NCBI GenBank assembly: GCA_025917655.1
Contig: CP084612.1
Location: 1,488,001-1,552,000, forward strand
Length of the DNA stretch: 64,000 bases
Origin: Chlorella sorokiniana
Taxonomy: Eukaryota > Chlorophyta > Trebouxiophyceae > Chlorellales > Chlorellaceae
Reading direction: 5' to 3'
The translations under genes were made by a program, and so were the position numbers. Shown piece by piece: positions 55,535 to 64,000 of this stretch; position 1 is the first letter of the stretch, and each line of letters opens with the position of its first letter. Under the pieces are notes generated by a model. The model was not told where the DNA came from and did not search any database. It saw only the letters and a list, made by a program, of their open reading frames with translations.

Positions 55535-58500
55535 ATGGCGCCACCGGCTGCGGCAGCCGCGCGGGGCTTGTGTAGCCTTGCCGGCACTCCCAGCCTCCCC
55601 CAGCAGCTTTTCTGCCATCCGCCCAGCCTTGCCACCCGCCGCACGCCGCGCGCCAGGCCCGCGAGTCCCGGCGCGCACGCTGTGCAGCGCAGCCGCGGGG
55701 CCGGGCGGCAGCGCTGCCGGGCGGCGGCCGCCGCGCGCGGCGCCGCCGGCGCCGGCCCGGCTGGCTCCCGCGCTGCCAGCAGCTCCCCAGCCCCGACAGC
55801 GAGCTGTCGGTGGCGTCGGTGAAGGGTGTGGGGCCCAAGATCCGGGAGCAGCTGAACAGCAACAACATCCTGTCGGTGGCGGACCTGAAGCAGCTCTACC
55901 GCCAGCACCGAGAGGACGCCGACGTCATGGCCGACTTCATGGTGGGATGCGGCGGTACCAGCCCGCATCTTTCCTCCCCACCGCCAGCTCCCTCACTCTC
56001 CCAAAGCGCTTCCCCACTGCCGTCTCTGTTGTCTGACTGCTTGCTGCCCCCGCTGCGTTCTGCGGCGGCCCCGCTCCTGAAGCTTCCACCCGCATCGGGT
56101 TGTGCGAGTTGACCCGATCCGCCTACCCCGCCCCTGTTCCCTCACCTGCCCCCCCTGTGCCCCTTCAGGCCAAGGAGTTCCAGATCCGCCACCTGCACGG
56201 CAAGCTGATCGCCCGCGAGATCGGCGCGCTGGTGCGCCAGGACCGCTCGGCCGAGGCGGCGGCGGCCGAGGAGAAGATGGTGACGCTGGCGGTGGAGGGC
56301 AACATCTCCGCGGGCAAGAGCACCTTCCTGGATGTGCTGTCGCACGAGGAGACCAACCTGCGCGACATGCTGCAGGCGGGTTATGGGGGAACGGGGCGGG
56401 GATCCCGCTCGAGTGGCACACGGCGTGGGGGCGTGCTGCCGAGGCGGCAGCGAAGTGTTTATGCCGCCGCCGCTGCCTGGGCCACAGGCTGCGGTTCGGC
56501 ACACCCCGCGGCGTCCCAGCTGGTCTCAGCCGCTGCCCCCTCCCCGCCTGCCGCCGCTGCTGCAGGTGGTGCCTGAGCCGGTGGCGCAGTGGCAGGAGTA
56601 CCGGTGCCGCGACGCGGAGGGGGTGGAGAAGCCGGTCAACGTGCTGCAGAAGTTCTACTCCAACCCGCAGCGCTTCGCCTACTCCTTCCAGCACTACGTG
56701 CTGATGTCGCGCATGCAGGCGGTACGTGCCCGAGGGCGGGCAGTACAGCTGCCAGGACCTGCTGAGCTTGCCCGGGGCCCTGCGTCGGGGGCAGCTGAAC
56801 GCTCGACAACGCTCCGCCTGGCCCAAGGCGGCGCAAGCACGCTGCCCCGCCGCCCGAGCACTGCCAGCTTCCGCCCGGCTTCTTGCAGGACCGCCAGTCC
56901 CGCGACTGTGACAAGGCGCTGCGCGTTGTGGAGCGCTCCATCTTCTCAGACCGCCAGGTGGGGCCCTGCTGTGCAGCCGCCCGGGCCGCCAGTGCACGCC
57001 GCAACACCGTGCGCTGAGCTGCACGTGCTGAGGCCAGCTCCTGCTTCTCTTCCCTCGTTAGCCCCTCTGCTTTGATTTGTTTATCATGTGACGCAGGTGT
57101 TTGTGCGGGCCATGCACAGCACCAAGACCATGGAGGACTTTGAGGTGTCGGTGTACAACACCATGTGAGCCCGGGGGAGTGCTTGGGAAGCTGGCGGCGA
57201 GCCTTGTCCTTGTGTAGAGGGGGCGTGGCCCCTGGGAAGACAGGGGAGCAGCGAGCGCAGACGTGTCGGGGTTCCTCGCGCTGTTGAGGCTCTTGCTTTG
57301 CGGCTTCAGGGGCAGGCGGTGCGACGTGCCAGCCCTGCCGCGTGCCGCCCCATCAGCCCCGCACGTTTCACACTGCTCCCGCTCTTTGCAAACACCTTGC
57401 TCCACTGCGAACACAACCTGCTCGCACCACCTGTTGAACCACGCTCCGCTCTGTTGCAACCACCTGAACTGCAGCTTTGACAACGAGGTGAACGACGACT
57501 TCATGCTGGTCCCCGACGGCTTTGTCTACCTGCGGGCCGAGCCAGGCACCTGCATGCAGCGCATGCGCCGCCGGTGCGCTGCCGCCGCGGCCGTGCTGCT
57601 GCAGAGTCGCCGCTGCCGCGCGGCGCAGCTTAATGTCGCATGCTCATCGCTGCTTTGTCCGACTGCTGGTGCTGCACGTATCACGCGCCGAGTCTCAACC
57701 TGCGGCTCTCATCCCCACCCCCAGAAACGCACACGCACGCACTCTTCATACGCCTCCCGATTCTCACTGCCCCCACTCAAAACATGCCCCCTGCGCCCTG
57801 CCTCTCCTGCGCTGCAGCAACCGCGGCGAGGAGAGCGCGTGAGCCGTGAATACCTGGAGATGCTGCACGCCAACCACGAGGACTGGCTGCGCGACGGGCC
57901 CTCCCTGCTCAACCTGCAGCGCGGCCTGGCGGCGCGGCGGGCCGGCGGCGGTGGCGGCACCGAGGCCGGCGTGCTGCACCCGGCGAGCGCGGAGCAGGCG
58001 CGGCGGGTGGAGGCGCGGGTGGCGGCTGGCGAGAAGCTGGACCAGTGGCAGATCCAGCTGATCGAGAATGTGCCGGAGGCCATCAAGGACCAGGTGGGTT
58101 TGGGGGCTCGCTCTTTCCGCGTGCCTTGCTTCCTCGCACTTTGTGCACACGCTGCAGCTCCCAGCAGCAGCTAGCGGCAGGCAGCTCTGGGGGCAGCCGT
58201 CCCGCAGCCGCTCCGCCTTCTGCCGCTCGCTTCCTGGGGCGCCTTGCCTTGGCCCGAATACCACCTTGCGTGTCTCTGCTTGTACGCCGCCCGCAACCCC
58301 TGCAAGCAACAGCTTTGCAGCCCCTGCCTGCTGACCTGCGCCCGTCGCACTTCTCTGTGCAGGTGCTGCTGCTGCGCGGCGACAAGGTGCCGCAGCTGCG
58401 GGACCGCCTCGCCCTGGTCCTGGACCACGACCAGGACATCGACGTGCAGCGGGACCGCGAGGCGCGCCGCGAGTACGCCGGGAAGGTGCGGCGGGCGGCA

Positions 58501-58878
58501 AGCCTGGCTGCGTGAGGGGGTGGGGTGGGTGGGGGCCGGCGGGACGGCTGCACAAGAGCCCGCGCGCGTGCCTCTTGGCTGGTGCATGCGTTTGGGTTGG
58601 GGCATGCTGCCCTGTATGATTGTGAGGTGGGGAAGCCGTACCGCGGCTTTGCCCCACGCCTGCTTGCTGGGCTGGGTTCCTCACGCGCGCGCCCTTGCCG
58701 CCGCGGCGCCCTCCCTCCCACCTGCCCGCAGATCCAGACCTTTTACGAGTTTGTGCGCCAGTGGAAGAGCGCGGAGCAGGCGCTGCGCGACGCCGTGCGC
58801 TCCGACGTGGAGCGCAACGGCGGCGTGTCGCTGCCCCTGCGCGTGGACGGTGCCGCGGCGCAGCTGGCGGCGCGATGA
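55535..58878 (+). CDS. Deoxynucleoside kinase with N-terminal helix-hairpin-helix-like segment
   Basis: Salvage enzyme that phosphorylates deoxynucleosides. ATG 55535 begins a probable organelle transit peptide ([20 protein letters not shown]). A helix-hairpin-helix-like stretch follows: SVASVKGVGPKIREQLNSNN, ILSVADLKQLYRQH. The kinase then starts with the P-loop TLAVEGNISAGKSTFLDVLS, followed by VVPEPVAQWQEYRC, FYSNPQRFAYSFQHYVLMSR, RVVERSIFSDRQ (ERS motif), VFVRAMHSTKTMEDFEVSVY, LVPDGFVYLRAEPGTCMQRM, and the lid EESAVSREYLEMLHANHEDW. A C-terminal extension (IQTFYEFVRQWKSAEQALRD) ends at stop 58876-58878. About ten exons. The transit and HhH frames are offset somewhere in 55690-55790. The HhH-like part plus the connecting helices are not usual in animal dNKs. 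Confidence 0.88.
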
Positions 58879-59944
58879 CCGCCCCAGAAGCGCGCGGGGC
58901 CCCCTTGGTTGACTGCCGCCCAGCATGTATTTGCACAAAGGGGCACGCGGGCCTCCGCAGGCCACCCCCTTGCCCGCCTGTAGACTGACTGACGCCTCGG
59001 ACCGCCATCTTCCCCCTCACTCGGCCCCCTTGTACACCGCTCGTCTCCCATCTCTCCCTCCATGTTTGATTGCTTTGCCGCCGTTGCCCCTGCCAGACCG
59101 TCGTCCTCCCCACCCTCCGTGCCCCCACAAGTTTGCAGACCGTTGCTTCACGGGTGGGCTGCCCCTTCTGCCATCACTGCTTGCCCCCAGCCTCGATTTT
59201 CTGACCCTACTGCATGTGACCAGATCTCAGACCATACATTGTAACACTGGGAAGGCAGAAGCAGGACAGCAGGTTCGTGCAAGGGCTAGGACAACAGGCT
59301 GACCATGGTCAAGCGCCTGGTTTGCAAGGCAGCATACAACCAACGTCAGTCAAACCAAAGCAGGGCAGGCCCCGGCTCGTGAGTAGTGTACAAGGTCTGC
59401 TCTGCCTCTATACCAACCTCTCAGCTGAGGGGCCCAGACTGTGACGGCGGAAGCCCCACCCCCAACAAACCAAGGGGCAGGGGGCCTGCCAGGCGTGCAC
59501 CACAAGAGGGTCGTTCCAGCCAAAGAAACGCAGAGAGGATGGCTAAGAGCAGGCCGGGCACCTAATCGTGGCAGGGGTCGAGGGCGTAGGGGGGTGGCCA
59601 GGTCTCGAGCATCCAGCAGCACCCCCAGCGTCGGGTCAAACACCCAAATGGGACGCCGTGGCGGCTGCACCTGCGGGGCAGCAACAAGGGGTGGGGGCAT
59701 CCTCGTGTCAGCAGGCGCCGCCAACGCGCTCGCCAATGCTGCACGCTGCGACGGCTCGTTCGGCAGCGACCGCGATCCCCCTGGCACAGGTGCCTGTGGC
59801 GGAATCGCTGCCACGCTGCCCAGTGGGCGCCCACCCCAAGTTGCCACCCCCAGCCAGCGCAGGAGCCTGCAGCGGGGGCGTTGCAGTGCTGGCCTGTGGG
59901 CACCCACCCCCACTCTCACCCAGCGGGACTGAGGCCCTCAAGAC
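58879..59944. other. Convergent intergenic region
   Basis: About 1 kb with no supported gene. The kinase poly(A) signal is at 59240; the right part is NMNAT 3' flank. Confidence 0.45.
59240..59244 (+). terminator. TGTAA poly(A) signal, deoxynucleoside kinase
   Basis: TGTAA 362 nt downstream of the stop at 58878. Confidence 0.45.
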
Positions 59945-62262
59945 TCACTCAGTCCCGCTCCGTGTCCACCTTGGCGGCGGCGGGGTGCAGCACGCGGGGC
60001 GGGTGCCGCGCGCGTCGGTACCGTACAGCCCGTGCTCGTAAATGTACTGCGCGACTGGGTCGGGCAAGAGGTATCGCACGCTGTGGCCCTGCTCCAGCTC
60101 ATGCCGCACCTGCATGGTGGGTGGGTGGGTGGGTGGGCTGGGTTGGGTTTGAGGGGGGTGCAGGTGCCGGTGAGTCTGCACGGCAGCAGGAGCAGGGCCG
60201 CGACGCAGCCGCGCCGCAGCATGGGCAGGCCGCAGCCCGAGCGCAACAGGCTTGGCTGGGCTGGCAGTCTGGAAGCAGGCTGCGGCAGAGCGCGGAGCAC
60301 AGGGGCAGGGCAGGCATGGTGGGGAAGCTGCCGCGCAGGTACCCGTGAGGAGGAGATCTCGTTTGGCACCGGCTCCTCCACCACCAGCACATTGCGGCGG
60401 TACGTGTGCAGCAGCGACCCCGGCGCATCCAGCAGGCGGCCCGTTTCGGAGCCGGCGCGGGCAACGCACACGACGCCATGCTGCGACAGCAGCGTCTGCA
60501 AGGGGGGAGGGACAGGCGTGTGGGTGTGCCCCAAGGGGCATGCGGGCTGCCCACAGACGCAGCAGCTGGGTCGACGGCTGCATGCTTGCGGCTCCTGGGG
60601 GTGTGACTGAGATGTCCATCCCGCGCTGCACACAGGCCATCATTCCCCTTAACAACTTGTGCGCATCCTGTCCCCTCCTGCACCCACCCACCTCAAGCAA
60701 GTCTTGGCGCCACAGGGTGGGGTCAGCCATGCTGTGCAGCACGTCCGCCCCACACACCAGCATCACGCGGGGCACCGTTGCAGGGCAGGCCCCCGCCGCG
60801 GGCTGCACAGCAGGCAGGATGGCGCTGTGAGGGAGGAAGAACCCAAACAAGCAGCGACAGGCGATCCCTCAAGTGGCCCTTGTTAGACAGGTGCCGTGCC
60901 TGGCATGCGGCGTGGCATGCAGCGCCGTGCGGCTTGCCTCTGCCGGCGCGGGCGTCTGCCCCGCGCCAAACAGCTCCGCCAGCGCTCGCTCCACGCGCTG
61001 CAGTACAAACAGGGTGCGTGTGTACTGCCTCTGCTCCACCTCCCAGCTGTCCACCATGATGGAGCCTGCGGAAGGAGCGCCGACAGTCCGGAAAGACGAG
61101 CGGTATGGGTGTGAGGAGTGAGGAGACGTGAACACACTGGTGCTCCTGAGAGCCTTGCTGGAATGCAGAGCGGCGCAGGACGGGTAGCCATGGGCGCCAC
61201 AGAAACGCGCGGCTGCCCCACCCCCACCCCCGCCCGCACTTGAATCGGCAGTGGCCAGCTGGCACATGCGCACGCGTTGGCGGCCGGGCGCCAGCGCCTG
61301 CTTCCAGTACGCGTCGTTCACGGGGCTCATGTAGCAGCCCAGCACGTCGCAGCCTGCCTGCAGAGCCGAGTGGGCAGCAGAGGTGAGTGGGTAGGGGGTG
61401 AGGGGGCCGAGGTCAGCGGGATGGCAGCTGCGTGGCGTACAGCAAGCAGCCGTGCACGACATGCAGAGGCAGCCTGCGCGATGTCCCGGAGAGCTTGGTG
61501 CGACAGGCAGCCAGAGGGCAAGGCAGCGGCGCGCGCCTTGGCGAGCTGCTGCTGCGCCAGCTCCAGCATGCGCAGGTGCATGAAGGTGGGGGTTGAAGCT
61601 GCCGCAGGAGACCAGCACGACGGGGCGGTACCGATCCAAGCTGTACCCTGCAGTACAGCAGCGGCCCGGGCTGGCTGTGGGTGGCACGAAATAAGGACGG
61701 CAGGGGAGCGCAGGGGCACGGGATGAGGTGAGGGCAAGCGCGCAGCGGCGCTGCCAGCTCGGCTCCAGCCAGGGCGCGCACCCCCAGCTGGAAGGTGGCA
61801 CTTGAGCTTGTCGGTTGGCAGCGGCACGTCGGTCGGCTTGCCGCGGCGCCAGCTGCCCAGGAAGCCCTTGATGCTCTCCCAGCGGTCCCAGAGGTCGGGT
61901 TCCTTGGGCTCACTGGCCCCCGCTGAACCCGCCGCCGGCTCCGCCTCGGCCGACGGCGCCAGGCACAAGGCGGCGCCGCCGCCAGCCGCCGCGGCAAGCA
62001 GCAGGGTGCCGAGGCCCCTGGACACCCGCTGCGCTCCTGGGCATGCTGCTGAGATGAATGATGAGTTTGCGGCTCTGCATTTTGCAGGGAATGAGCAGCA
62101 CAGATGGGCCGTGAGCGGCGGCGGCGGCGGCGAGGCCTTTGCCCAGAGCAACCTGGCGCAACCGCTGTCGGCCTTGCAGAATGGAGTCGCGGTATACCTT
62201 GCATAGTCGATACGTGCACGGACGCTGGCGTCCAGCGTTCTGAGGAAAAGCCTGCGCAGCAT
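59945..62262 (-). CDS. NMNAT: Nicotinamide/nicotinate mononucleotide adenylyltransferase (NMNAT)
   Basis: Makes NAD from NMN (or NaAD from NaMN) and ATP. Exon 1 from ATG 62260-62262 is presequence-like (MLRRLFLRTLDASVRARIDY). Exon 2 has a hydrophobic segment (GLGTLLLAAAAGGGAALCLA) then EPDLWDRWESIKGFLGSWRR. Exon 3: RPVVLVSCGSFNP and, after one base at GGGGG 61588-61592, PTFMHLRMLELAQQQLAK, the nucleotidyltransferase GSFNPPT-x-MHLRM motif. Further exons: CDVLGCYMSPVNDAYWKQAL, IMVDSWEVEQRQYTRTLFVL, PRVMLVCGADVLHSMADP, LLSQHGVVCVARAGSETGRL, VEEPVPNEISSS and VRHELEQGHSVRYLLPDPVA (ISS..VR..L..G.SVRYL.P). As assembled it ends at 59945; one base at GGGG 59996-59999 gives VLHPAAAKVDTERD with stop 59949. 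The N-terminus suggests an organelle membrane-anchored form. Confidence 0.9.
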
Positions 62263-63737
62263 CGCGGCTGCCGCAGCTCGTCCAGGCAGGAGCCTGCTGG
62301 TGAGTAAAGGTCCTGAACTGTTGCAGGATCAGCTTATCCCCATCCAAGGCGCAATGGCCCAGTAAGCATGCGTGGAAAGGCACACGAATGCAAGTTAGGC
62401 GACTCTTTTCCCTCCAAACGACGATAGTGTAAGGCTTGATAGGTGCACGAGAAGGAATTCAGGGGGCAGGCATTCCTCCGACATCTCAAATGGCAGTAAA
62501 CACGCCGTCCCGCAGGCTCCCGCCCGCCTCAACCATGGCACCCCCAACCCCAGTACTTTCCCGTCTGGGTGTCGAGGGATGTGCCTTTTTACCACTAAAC
62601 AACAGCATGTGCTTGATCATTCAGCTTTGCGGCTGAAACTTGTGCATCTCAGGGGCGCCAGCAACCACTTAAATGGTTAGAGCCAACGGCTCTGACCATT
62701 CAGGGGGATCACCCGCATGGATGTCTGTAAGCTTCATGCCCGCCAGTGTGTGCTGCAACCATGATAAAAACTGACACTGAAAACGTGTTGTGCATGGCCT
62801 CGGCCAGTCAGCCAATGCTTGGTGTACATCCTGCGGTGCTGCTGCTGCGACGGAACTGCTTGGCGCACGTGCTGCAGCGCGCGAGCAGGACCCTGGCGTG
62901 AGGTATAACAAGAGGTCTGGTCCATCCAACACACAGTGAGCTGAACGAGCTGCAGCACAGCACCCAATGCTGTGCTGCAGAACAGCAGAACAGGGTTCCG
63001 ACTCCCGCCGCAGGAGCTGGCCCGCCTCAGCCTGTGTGTTCCCGGCGCCCAAGCACGCAGCCTACGCTATGTTCCTTCGCATACGGAACACTGATCGTGT
63101 GAGCTGCAGTGTGTTGTTTTACCCCATAGGTTTTTGTACCCCATAGGGGAAAACCTTGGCGATCATCTCGAGCTTGTGCAGACCCACACCACCGAAGCTG
63201 AAGTTTTAAATCGTAGTAAATGTGAACGAAAGTTGCAATCGTTAAATAAAGCAAGGTCTGATGGCAGGGGCGGTGGACGTGGCACTACACCTGATTCTAG
63301 AGCTTCGCCCGCTGGCTAGGGAATGCATTGTTTACCTAGCTATAATGCTGCTACGCCAGGCTAGGCGGCTTGTCAGTGGCTTGGGGCCCCGCCCCAGCGG
63401 GCTGGTGAGTGGGCAGAAAGGACATGCCACTGATGGCTGGTTTCAGCCCCTGTGAAGCGCCGTTGATCGCGGCATTATGCTTTATTCACATGCAGGCAGC
63501 TCCATGGAGCGACGTGAGGGCACTTAGGTGAGTCGGTCTTCAGGCATTGCCTCTGGCAGAACCCAAACCTCCGCTTGCTTTTCAAAGCATCACAGCTGCG
63601 TGGAATGCGTGAAGGAATCCTGCCACCGGGGCTTGGCGCGGTTGAAAGTTCTTGCGCCGCCTTGCTGCTGCTGCGGCGGCATGCTGACAAGCCCGTCTGC
63701 TGCTCCTGCTCATGATTGCAGCTCCTCTGCTGCCCGC
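62263..63737. other. Divergent intergenic region, about 1.5 kb
   Basis: No gene supported. It contains a small hairpin at 62672-62700 and a direct repeat TACCCCATAG at about 63120 and 63138. An upstream HSP70 exon encoding its presequence may be hidden here. Confidence 0.45.
62672..62700. repeat. Small hairpin
   Basis: AATGGTTAGAGCC and GGCTCTGACCATT pair at 12 of 13 positions around a 3-nt loop. Confidence 0.8.
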
Positions 63738-64000
63738 ATGGCTAACGAGGTCATCGGGATTGATCTCGGTGAGTACATGCCTGCTATCATCCAGCGTGAC
63801 AAAACTCTCTGACATGCGCTGCTGCCCTTCAGCTGAGGAGGCACAGCGGAGGCGGTGGCCCGCTGCGATCTGTGCTGCCTGCGTCTTTGCTGTGTCAACG
63901 GCCTGGCTTTCTTTCCCCTCCTGCTCCCCAACACAACGCCACAGGCACCACCAACTCCTGTGTTGCCGTGCTGGAGGGCAAGGCCCCCAAGGTCATCGAG
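63738..64000 (+). CDS. HSP70/DnaK, mitochondrial type, 5' end only (runs off the window)
   Basis: Exon 1 reads MANEVIGIDL with donor G|GTGAGT at 63769-63770; exon 2 (from 63945) continues GTTNSCVAVLEGKAPKVIE to the window edge. GIDLGTTNSCVAV-EGK-PKVIE is the phosphate-1 loop of DnaK-like HSP70s; Ser-Cys and PKVIE favour the mitochondrial over the plastid form (which has SAVAAMEGG). ATG 63738 would give no presequence. An in-frame ATG at 63680 or an exon spliced at GATTGCAG (63720) may supply it. HSP70 of mitochondria is the partner of HSCB encoded at 31945-33510. Confidence 0.88.

Noticed and set aside
62395-63455. Small frames between NMNAT and HSP70
   Set aside because: None shows codon structure or a family motif; treated as intergenic.
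1-64000. tRNA genes, CRISPR arrays, prophage or operon-type systems
   Set aside because: No tRNA A/B-box pair with a cloverleaf, no regularly spaced repeats, and all genes are intron-bearing eukaryotic genes.

Overview
This is nuclear DNA of a green alga, most likely a Chlorella-like trebouxiophyte. The evidence is strong GC richness, dense small GT-AG introns (mostly 60-400 nt) with 3' ends such as CTGCAG, TGTAA poly(A) signals behind several genes, plant-type proteins (two-domain GTP cyclohydrolase I, dnaJ10-like chaperone, PGAP3, chloroplast transit-like N-termini) and Ala/Gly/Gln-rich linkers. No bacterial, viral or CRISPR features were seen.

Layout. 0.1-1.4 kb TENA/THI-4 enzyme (-). 1.6-4.9 kb tandem array of a small gene family (transit peptide, Gly-rich linker, membrane segment, coiled coil). 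5.5-8.9 kb mitochondrial pyruvate dehydrogenase kinase (-). 9.3-11.6 kb SLX1 nuclease subunit (+). 11.9-17.3 kb cluster of secreted-protein genes (three Pro-rich wall-type transcription units and one two-domain Kazal protein), interrupted by an organellar LSU rRNA fragment. 18.1-21.6 kb dnaJ10-like chaperone (+). 22.1-25.6 kb SCFD2-like SM protein (-). 26.1-27.1 kb DUF84/YjjX-type NTP phosphatase (+). 27.5-28.3 kb unknown gene (-). 28.6-31.3 kb two more members of the small family, one rearranged around an inverted repeat. 31.9-33.5 kb HSCB (-). 33.8-35.6 kb helicase-associated-domain protein (+). 36.2-38.2 kb GTP cyclohydrolase I (-). 38.8-39.6 kb RMI2 (+). 39.6-40.8 kb PGAP3 (+). 41.1-42.9 kb chloroplast LEA protein (-), divergent from a 22-exon Trp-rich LEA-like repeat gene at 43.2-50.4 kb (+). 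50.9-51.5 kb ribosomal protein eL28 (-). 52.6-55.0 kb SERBP/RGGA-type RNA-binding protein (-). 55.5-58.9 kb deoxynucleoside kinase (+). 59.9-62.3 kb NMNAT (-). 63.7 kb to the end: start of an mtHSP70/DnaK (+).

How genes relate. Most genes are unrelated housekeeping genes in divergent or convergent pairs. Functional links inside the window are SLX1 with RMI2 (junction processing and dissolution), HSCB with mitochondrial HSP70 (Fe-S cluster transfer), and the divergent LEA pair sharing a 276-nt promoter region. The best candidate for something undescribed is the exon-encoded Trp-rich 11-residue repeat protein at 43.2-50.4 kb. Second is the small multi-copy family with GC-AG introns.

Important caution: more than 25 conserved reading frames are broken by single-base changes, nearly all a missing base in a C or G run. 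This looks like assembly error rather than mass pseudogenisation, so ORF-based annotation of this window will truncate many real genes. Exon borders below were placed by eye from GT/GC-AG signals and family conservation.
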